This document shows, one piece after another, positions 1 to 3,704 of a stretch of 5,215 nucleotides of DNA (positions are counted from its first letter, which is position 1; each line of letters starts with the position of its first letter). The stretch covers positions 1-5,215 of the forward strand of contig JACMMA010000583.1 in NCBI GenBank assembly GCA_014379275.1, read 5' to 3'. The position numbers and the translations under genes are program-made. The stretch is from Armatimonadota bacterium. GTDB taxonomy: Bacteria > Armatimonadota > Armatimonadia > Armatimonadales > Armatimonadaceae. Below the pieces are notes generated by a model. It made no database searches. It was given only the letters and a program-made list of their open reading frames with translations, and was not told the DNA's origin.

Positions 1-255
1 GCCGTGGGTGGGGCCGGACGCCGTGTACGCCGACTCGAGATTGCATTTAAAGAGCGGTGTGTCCACACAGCAGACCGTCGCACCGTGCTTCCGCAGATCG
101 GCCTCGACCTGTTTCAACAGCGCTTCGTCCGCATCGACGATGTACGTGCTATATACGTTTCGTAGTTCGGCCTGGGTGACGCCGTATTCCCCCATCACGG
201 CGAGGGCGTGGTCGAGGTTCTGGGAGATTTCGTCGGTGATAACTGCGGGACGCAT
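1..255 (-). CDS. Sugar phosphate isomerase/epimerase (xylose isomerase-like TIM barrel), N-terminal part only
   Basis: Partial gene that runs off the left edge; about 85 residues are visible from the ATG at 255. The N-terminus reads RPAVITDEISQNLDHALAVM, followed by GVTQAELRNVY at about residues 26-36 and CVDTPLFKCNLES at about 64-76. The opening strand ending in TDEISQ, a helix, then a strand with AELRNV is the usual start of AP-endonuclease-2/xylose isomerase-like TIM barrels annotated as sugar phosphate isomerase/epimerase. These are cytosolic, metal-dependent enzymes that isomerise or epimerise sugars or polyols; the exact substrate cannot be told. The catalytic metal ligands would lie in the missing part. 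A second in-frame ATG at 270 would add MRHKN. I prefer 255 because family members usually begin just before this strand, but the AGGA at 271-274 sits badly for both starts (0 bases from 270, 15 from 255). The gene has its own promoter at 294-322. Confidence 0.8.
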   Translation of the reverse strand, partial: MRPAVITDEISQNLDHALAVMGEYGVTQAELRNVYSTYIVDADEALLKQVEADLRKHGATVCCVDTPLFKCNLESAYTASGPTHG

Positions 256-293
256 ATTTTTGTGGCGCATTCCTTTCGTGGTTCGCGAATTAA

Positions 294-322
294 AGTGTAC
301 GTTCGCGGGGGATACTTGTCAA
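294..322 (-). promoter_or_regulatory. σ70-type promoter of the isomerase gene
   Basis: Read on the minus strand, TTGACA (317-322, perfect -35) is followed by exactly 17 bases and TACACT (294-299, 4 of 6 matches to TATAAT). The expected transcription start is near 287, giving a leader of about 17 to 32 bases before the two candidate ATGs. It lies back to back with the tRNA promoter: the two -35 boxes are 18 bases apart. Confidence 0.7.
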
Positions 323-340
323 GAAAATGCCGGCGTAGCC

Positions 341-369
341 TTGACAGAGACGGCAACACGCGCTATACT
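341..369 (+). promoter_or_regulatory. σ70-type promoter of the tRNA-Val/tRNA-Asp unit
   Basis: TTGACA at 341-346 (perfect -35), a 17-base spacer and TATACT at 364-369 (5 of 6 matches). The expected start is near 376, leaving a leader of about 57 bases before tRNA-Val. The strength of this match fits a stable-RNA promoter. Confidence 0.8.
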
Positions 370-432
370 TTCGTGCGTGCTTCTACTACCGCGGGACGTG
401 GGGCGTTCGCTCTAAAAGCCGGAAGCGGATTG

Positions 433-504
433 GGGCGAATGGCGCAGTGGTAGCGCAGGACTTTTACACAGTCAAGGTCGGGGGTTCGAATCCCTCTTCG
501 CCCA
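433..504 (+). tRNA. tRNA-Val (anticodon UAC)
   Basis: Complete 72-base cloverleaf. The acceptor arms GGGCGAA (433-439) and TTCGCCC (497-503) pair over all 7 positions. The D stem GCGC/GCGC encloses a compact 7-base loop AGTGGTA. The anticodon loop TTTACAC (463-469) carries TAC at 465-467, which reads valine GUA and, through wobble, other GUN codons. The T arm is GGGGG-TTCGAAT-CCCTC (480-496). The discriminator is A504 and no CCA is encoded, so CCA must be added after transcription. The outermost anticodon-stem pair is a G458/A474 mismatch; the other four pairs are intact. Confidence 0.97.
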
Positions 505-538
505 TTGTTCTGAAAGTGGTAGCACGGTTTGTCTGTTT

Positions 539-612
539 GGAGGTGTAGCTCAGTCGGTTAGAGCGCCGCCCTGTCACGGCGGAGGTCGCGGGTTCGAGCC
601 CCGTCATCTCCG
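539..612 (+). tRNA. tRNA-Asp (anticodon GUC)
   Basis: Complete 74-base cloverleaf. Acceptor GGAGGTG (539-545) pairs with CATCTCC (605-611), including one G-U pair. The D arm is GCTC-AGTCGGTTA-GAGC. The anticodon stem CCGCC/GGCGG is perfect and the loop CTGTCAC (571-577) carries GTC at 573-575. The T loop is TTCGAGC. Discriminator G612 is the expected identity element for bacterial tRNA-Asp. No CCA is encoded. It follows tRNA-Val after 34 bases and shares its promoter and terminator. Confidence 0.98.
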
Positions 613-637
613 GTTATCATACGTTTGATGATCGGCT

Positions 638-674
638 GGGGGGTGAAAGCAAGTTGCTTTCACCCCCTGTTTTT
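638..674 (+). terminator. Intrinsic terminator of the tRNA unit
   Basis: A perfect stem of about 13 pairs (639-651 with 655-667; arms GGGGGTGAAAGCA and TGCTTTCACCCCC) closes on a 3-base loop and is followed by TGTTTTT at 668-674. It lies 26 bases after tRNA-Asp. On the opposite strand the stem has no U-tract behind it, so it should act mainly on plus-strand transcripts. It also sits between this unit and the convergent YCII gene. Confidence 0.93.
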
Positions 675-701
675 GGTTCGAGGTTTAGTAAAGCCAGCGC
701 A

Positions 702-1058
702 TCACGGTGTTCCCGGCGTGTTCGCGGGCGGAGCGCCAGGGACGGGAGGTGACCAGGCTCGTATCTCAACGTTCGCCCCATATCGTAGCGCTGGATGCCC
801 CCCTGCAACCTGGGTAGCGTCACTCAAATCGTATGCCTCCAGGAAGAGGAGTGCGGTGATGGGCCACACATCGGCTTTGCCAGTGGCACCCACCTGACCG
901 CAGTACGCGGTTTCCGGTCCGAGTATATGCGGGGTAAGTTTGTGCCCGGCGCCGTTTTGACGCCGCGCCCAACTGCTTGTTTCCTCGGATCGGCGTTGCT
1001 TGTCGGTTGTGGAAAGCGGACGGTCTCCCTGGCGAAAAATGAGGACAAAAGTTTTCAT
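702..1058 (-). CDS. YCII-related (YciI-like) domain protein
   Basis: A 118-residue protein of a length normal for the YCII family, which are small ferredoxin-like α+β proteins, often dimeric. What is seen: an opening β-strand MKTFVLIFRQ; a helical stretch at about residues 20-36 (QRRSEETSSWARRQNGAGHK); a strand and turn at 41-52; and the family-like core WPITALLFLEAYDL (65-78), GGHPALRYGANVEIRAW (86-102), where H88 in the HPAL motif corresponds to the conserved histidine. The end is proline-rich (PPVPGAPP...). Function is known for few members (one is a dechlorinating enzyme, TftG), so the reaction here is unknown. The ATG at 1058 lies 18 bases after the stop of the AraC gene, with GGTAGGG seven bases before it as a plausible ribosome binding site, so the two are probably one operon. 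Family assignment is by recognition of the pattern, not by a search. Confidence 0.8.
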   Translation of the reverse strand: MKTFVLIFRQGDRPLSTTDKQRRSEETSSWARRQNGAGHKLTPHILGPETAYCGQVGATGKADVWPITALLFLEAYDLSDATQVAGGHPALRYGANVEIRAWSPPVPGAPPANTPGTP

Positions 1059-1076
1059 GCTCTTACCCTACCGCAA

Positions 1077-1817
1077 TCATGACGCCCCGAATTGTAAAAA
1101 TTCGGCGTCTCGTGCGGGTGAGTTGTGCCGGAAAAATCTGTCCGGCGCAATGCCCACCATTCGGCGAAAATCTTTGATGAAATGTGACTGGTCGAAGTAG
1201 CCCGCAGATCGTGCCACCGCCGTGAGATCGGCACCTGTCGACTGCGATCGAACCACTTCTTGCAACCGCACCAATGAGGCGAACTTCTTAGGGGCAACCC
1301 CGACGATCCGTCGAAAACGCCTTTCGAGCGCGCTCTGACTCAAACCGATGTACCGGGTCAGGTCCTCGATCCTTTTAGGGCGTGTCCCCTGCTCCAGCCA
1401 TGCGACCGCGGCTGATACAAGTGGATCAGGAAGGGAAAGGCGCATCCGAGCCATCATAAATTCTTCCACTGACTTTATACGCTCCTCGTTGTTCGGGGAC
1501 TCGATAAGTTGTATGTGTAACCTGTCGAGATCTCCGGGACTATCCAGGATAGCCGCGAGATCGGTGGTCGTCCCGGCAAACTCTTCCAGCGAAGGACCCA
1601 GGAAGGCACTCGCGCCTACCGGCGTAAAGATCGCCAGGAGTACTGAATGATCGTCGTAATGCTCATGCGCTCGCAACGATTCGTGTAAACCGGTGAAAGC
1701 CGCTTGCGGTGCCGACCGGTCGCCTGCGATTCGACACTTCCCCTGGAAAGAAAATGCCGCGACCGATCCGGTGTCTGGCAGGTGCGCATCGCGATGGTGA
1801 GGGGGAAATTCTGCCAC
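1077..1817 (-). CDS. AraC-family transcriptional regulator, possibly truncated at the N-terminus
   Basis: A 246-residue ORF from GTG 1817. The C-terminal DNA-binding domain is clear: the first helix-turn-helix around residues 150-188 (IEDLTRYIGLSQSALERRF, then VGVAPKKFASLVRLQEVV) and the second at about 198-229 (LTAVARSAGYFDQSHFIKDF, then VGIAPDRFF). The GYFDQSHF and G-[IV]-[AS]-P signatures are typical. The N-terminal half (LPDTGSVAAFSF, FTPVGASAFLG) resembles the DUF6597-type sensor domain seen in soluble AraC regulators that bind an unknown small ligand. The GTG has no visible ribosome binding site, and the conserved sequence continues upstream of it (see the entry at 1818-1901), so the true start is uncertain and the gene may be a recent pseudogene. 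It precedes the YCII gene in the same direction by 18 bases and probably regulates this operon, its own promoter region, or both. Confidence 0.85.
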   Translation of the reverse strand: MAEFPPHHRDAHLPDTGSVAAFSFQGKCRIAGDRSAPQAAFTGLHESLRAHEHYDDHSVLLAIFTPVGASAFLGPSLEEFAGTTTDLAAILDSPGDLDRLHIQLIESPNNEERIKSVEEFMMARMRLSLPDPLVSAAVAWLEQGTRPKRIEDLTRYIGLSQSALERRFRRIVGVAPKKFASLVRLQEVVRSQSTGADLTAVARSAGYFDQSHFIKDFRRMVGIAPDRFFRHNSPARDAEFLQFGAS

Positions 1818-1901
1818 GAGAAAGCGCTTGACAAAAGGTTGCAGGGCGGAATGAGGAACCGCCTCACAAAGCTACACTGGATTCGGCGTACCATTCTTCA
1901 T
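1818..1901 (-). other. In-frame upstream extension of the AraC gene, interrupted by TAG
   Basis: Read in the AraC frame, the 18 codons directly upstream of GTG 1817 encode LCEAVPHSALQPFVKRFL. This runs smoothly into VAEFPPHHRDAHLPDTG and looks like the usual family N-terminus (…PHPALRPFVKRF…). No ATG, GTG or TTG lies among these codons. Just before them is an in-frame TAG at 1872-1874, preceded by nine codons from ATG 1901 (MKNGTPNPV). A nonsense change in a gene that once began at 1901, a small indel, or initiation at a non-standard codon such as CTG would each explain this. I cannot decide between them from one sequence. Confidence 0.6.
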
Positions 1902-2117
1902 ATCTATCGCGAACTTAAAGATACCACGCAGAACCTGTCAGGGCTTGCCGCAAAGTGGCATTTCCTATCGAAGTTTAGCGTGTCGCTCAATCGACAGCGC
2001 GGCGATTTCTTGCCTGAAAAATATTGGCGTTTAAGCAAAACAGCCCCTCCGTGCGATACAGCCGGTGGATGAAACGCCGCACCGATTCGGGCGCGATCGC
2101 CGGAAGGAATTTGGCAT
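1902..2117. other. Divergent gene-free gap between the AraC gene and the RIO kinase gene
   Basis: No convincing coding frame. It should hold the promoters of both neighbours, but I found no good -35/-10 pair for either: CTGACA on the minus strand at about 1935-1940 has no matching -10 at the right distance. A small dyad TGTCG-N6-CGACA lies at 1981-1996 and might be an operator. The octamer GCGATCGC occurs at 2093-2100. Confidence 0.5.
2102..2108 (+). promoter_or_regulatory. Ribosome binding site that fixes a TTG start for the RIO kinase
   Basis: GGAAGGA lies 9 bases before TTG 2118. No ATG or GTG in this frame lies near it and the encoded N-terminus is acidic and plausible (DIDDESYLNS), so TTG is the likely start. 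Confidence 0.75.
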
Positions 2118-3053
2118 TTGGACATAGACGACGAATCGTATCTGAACAGCCTGGATGAGCAGGAAGAAAATTTCGCGTACATTAAGCCCCGGTTACGGGA
2201 CCAACCCCGCCGCAATGTCGCCGAGGTCGCGGAAACGACCGGGTTGGAGAGCGGATTCACATCAACCTATAAGCCGAGCCGCCACGAAGCCGGTTGGCTA
2301 CTCGACTCCCTACGGACATTCTACGAACAGAATCTGGTGCGTGACGTCCTCTATCTGGTCAAAGGCGGCAAAGAAGCGAACGTATACTGTTGCGAGGCGG
2401 GCACGGCGGGTCCCGCCGGTGTCGAACTGGTTGCGGCGAAGGTATACCGCCCCCGACAGTTCCGCAATCTGCGCAACGATCACCTGTATCGGGAAGGCCG
2501 CGCCGTACTTACTAGCGAGGGACGCGCAGTCAAAAATAGTGACGGTCGCATGATGCGGGCGTTAGGAAAAAAAACCGATTTTGGGGCGCAGGTGCAGCAT
2601 ACGTCCTGGTTGATGCACGAATTCAATACGCTGGAGCGCTTGCATCGAGCGGGAGTCGCTGTCCCCCGGGCATTCTCGGCAAGCGAGAATGCAGTCCTCA
2701 TGGGATACATCGGCTCCCGTGAAGCAGCCGCCCCGACGCTGAGCGAAATCACGCTGAAAACCAACGAGGCAACCGCACTATTTCGCACCGTGTTGCAAAC
2801 CGTCGAAACGATGTTGCGCGAAAACGTCATCCACGGCGACCTTTCCGCGTACAATCTTCTGTACTGGGAGGGCGACATCACCCTGATCGACTTTCCACAA
2901 ATCACCAGCCCTCAGTCGAATCCTCACGCCCGCACACTTTTCGAGCGCGACGTAACCCGGGTTTGCGAATATTTCCTCCGTCAGGGAGTGCGATGTAACG
3001 CCGCCGCGTCGACGAGCGAAATATGGGGCCGGGTCGGGCTTGGGGGCGAATAA
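2118..3053 (+). CDS. RIO-family atypical serine kinase/ATPase (RIO1-like)
   Basis: A complete 311-residue protein. An acidic, probably flexible N-terminus (1-50) and a helix (about 55-74) precede the RIO kinase fold. The glycine-poor P-loop is KGGKEANVY (82-90) and the ATP-contacting lysine is K108 in AAKVYR. The RIO hallmark region FRNLRNDHLYREGR spans 115-128. The hinge region is around NAVLMGYIG (191-199). The catalytic loop is IHGDLSAYN (238-246, D241 and N246), and the metal-binding motif is LIDFPQ (256-261, D258), with the phosphoaspartate-type aspartate of RIO enzymes. All key residues are present, so it should be active. In archaea and eukaryotes RIO proteins act in small ribosomal subunit maturation; the substrate of bacterial members is not established. 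No winged helix of the RIO2 type is seen. It stands alone, beginning at TTG behind GGAAGGA and facing the DUF1232 gene. Confidence 0.95.
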   Translation: MDIDDESYLNSLDEQEENFAYIKPRLRDQPRRNVAEVAETTGLESGFTSTYKPSRHEAGWLLDSLRTFYEQNLVRDVLYLVKGGKEANVYCCEAGTAGPAGVELVAAKVYRPRQFRNLRNDHLYREGRAVLTSEGRAVKNSDGRMMRALGKKTDFGAQVQHTSWLMHEFNTLERLHRAGVAVPRAFSASENAVLMGYIGSREAAAPTLSEITLKTNEATALFRTVLQTVETMLRENVIHGDLSAYNLLYWEGDITLIDFPQITSPQSNPHARTLFERDVTRVCEYFLRQGVRCNAAASTSEIWGRVGLGGE

Positions 3054-3054
3054 A

Positions 3055-3088
3055 GGGAAGGACGGCGTTTTCGCTGGACATCCTTCCC
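3055..3088. terminator. Hairpin between converging RIO kinase and DUF1232 genes, possible terminator
   Basis: GGGAAGGA (3055-3062) pairs perfectly with TCCTTCCC (3081-3088), with a possible inner GCG-TTTT-CGC hairpin at 3065-3074. It begins two bases after the kinase stop codon and lies about 50 bases beyond the DUF1232 stop. On the minus strand it is followed by TTTATT, a weak U-tract; on the plus strand no U-tract follows. A terminator for the minus-strand gene is the better guess. Confidence 0.45.
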
Positions 3089-3139
3089 CACCAACCGCAT
3101 AGCGTCTCATCCAAGTGACCTATCGCGGTAAGATCATGG

Positions 3140-3481
3140 TCAAACGAGTGGACTGCCTAGCCCTACAGCAGCTTTATGCTCTCCCAAGACCGCCGGGGGG
3201 ACCTGCTTCATGAAGTAACCCCACGCGAGAAGGGCGATGCCGATGTCGTCCAGGATGCCGATCACCGGGATGAAAAACGGTATGTTAATCGGACTTACGG
3301 CGAACGCCCCCGCAGCCAATAACACGGCTTTGGCCGATCCGGGTACCCGGCCATCCTGTAATAGACGCTGGCACAAGGCCACATATTTCGGGGCGTCGAC
3401 CGCCAGATTCTTTAACCCCGATATCCCCCCCGCACGGCGGAGCAGTTCCATCAGATTCCATAGACGCCTTAAAACGCTCAT
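3140..3481 (-). CDS. DUF1232 (YkvA-like) small membrane protein
   Basis: A 113-residue protein. After a basic N-terminus (MSVLRRLWNLMELLRRAG) it has the DUF1232 pattern: LLQDGRVPGSAKAVLLAAGAF (about 41-60), AVSPINIPFFIPVIGILDDI (61-80), then a second hydrophobic segment (GIALLAWGYFM) ending in KQVPPAVLG. The family signature is SP-x-D-L-IPDFIPV-x-G-x-LDD. Here the first part reads SPINIPFFIP, so the usual acidic residue after SP and the D before FIP are replaced, while PVIGILDD is intact. Members are small inner-membrane proteins with two helices and no proven function. ATG 3481 has AGGAG at 3492-3496 with 10 bases between. A doubtful small ORF ends exactly at the base before this start. Confidence 0.88.
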   Translation of the reverse strand: MSVLRRLWNLMELLRRAGGISGLKNLAVDAPKYVALCQRLLQDGRVPGSAKAVLLAAGAFAVSPINIPFFIPVIGILDDIGIALLAWGYFMKQVPPAVLGEHKAAVGLGSPLV

Positions 3482-3676
3482 TCAATTATTTCTCCTGTTC
3501 TCCCAGATCCGAATCTCTTCTCGCTCAACCCAAGCGCATAAATAGTCACATCTGTCGGGTGGTGTTACCCAGCCAGGATCGGAGACGAAACGGTATGGCG
3601 AAGTCAAGGTTCCTGCGAAACTGATATAATCGTTGAAGCTAGGATACGCATCCGCGGTCTGAGTATGTACTTCCAA
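3482..3676 (-). CDS. Doubtful small ORF of 64 residues upstream of the DUF1232 gene
   Basis: It starts at TTG 3676 and ends with TGA at 3482-3484, directly followed by the ATG of the DUF1232 gene, whose ribosome binding site lies in this ORF's last codons. This would suit translational coupling. The product is soluble and rich in aromatic and acidic residues (ISFAGTLTSPYRFVSDPGW, then VEREEIRIWENRRNN) and has no membrane segment or motif I recognise. Against it: no clear ribosome binding site before the TTG, third-codon bases less GC-biased than in neighbouring genes, and an overlap on the other strand with the promoter at 3622-3630. It may be chance. Confidence 0.25.
   Translation of the reverse strand: MEVHTQTADAYPSFNDYISFAGTLTSPYRFVSDPGWVTPPDRCDYLCAWVEREEIRIWENRRNN
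3622..3630 (+). promoter_or_regulatory. Extended -10 promoter before the large membrane protein gene
   Basis: TGATATAAT is a TG-n extension plus a perfect TATAAT (3625-3630). The -35 region is poor (AAGTCA at 3601-3606 with an 18-base spacer), as is common with extended -10 promoters. The expected start is near 3637, giving an untranslated leader of about 68 bases before ATG 3705. Confidence 0.6.
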
Positions 3677-3704
3677 TTCTTTGTCGCATAAGGTGGGCTG
3701 TCTT

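Noticed and set aside
433..674. The tRNA genes as an integration site for a mobile element
   Set aside because: No partial repeat of either tRNA 3' end, no integrase and no phage-like gene is seen in the window.
795..1082. Plus-strand frames over 625-1082 as possible genes
   Set aside because: They are antisense to the YCII gene, lack motifs and have no upstream signals once the tRNA terminator is considered.
1827..1832. TTGACA on the plus strand as a promoter
   Set aside because: No -10-like hexamer follows at 16-18 bases and it lies inside the N-terminal coding region of the AraC gene with no gene to drive.
2093..2100. GCGATCGC octamers (2093-2100 and 4986-4993) as a sign of a cyanobacterial genome
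   Set aside because: Two copies in 5 kb is far too few to claim the frequent HIP1 octamer of cyanobacteria, and nothing else here is specifically cyanobacterial.
1904..2260. Minus-strand frame of 118 codons upstream of the AraC gene
   Set aside because: It overlaps the start of the RIO kinase gene on the other strand, has no motif and no ribosome binding site; Cys/Ser/Arg-rich composition suggests a shadow frame.
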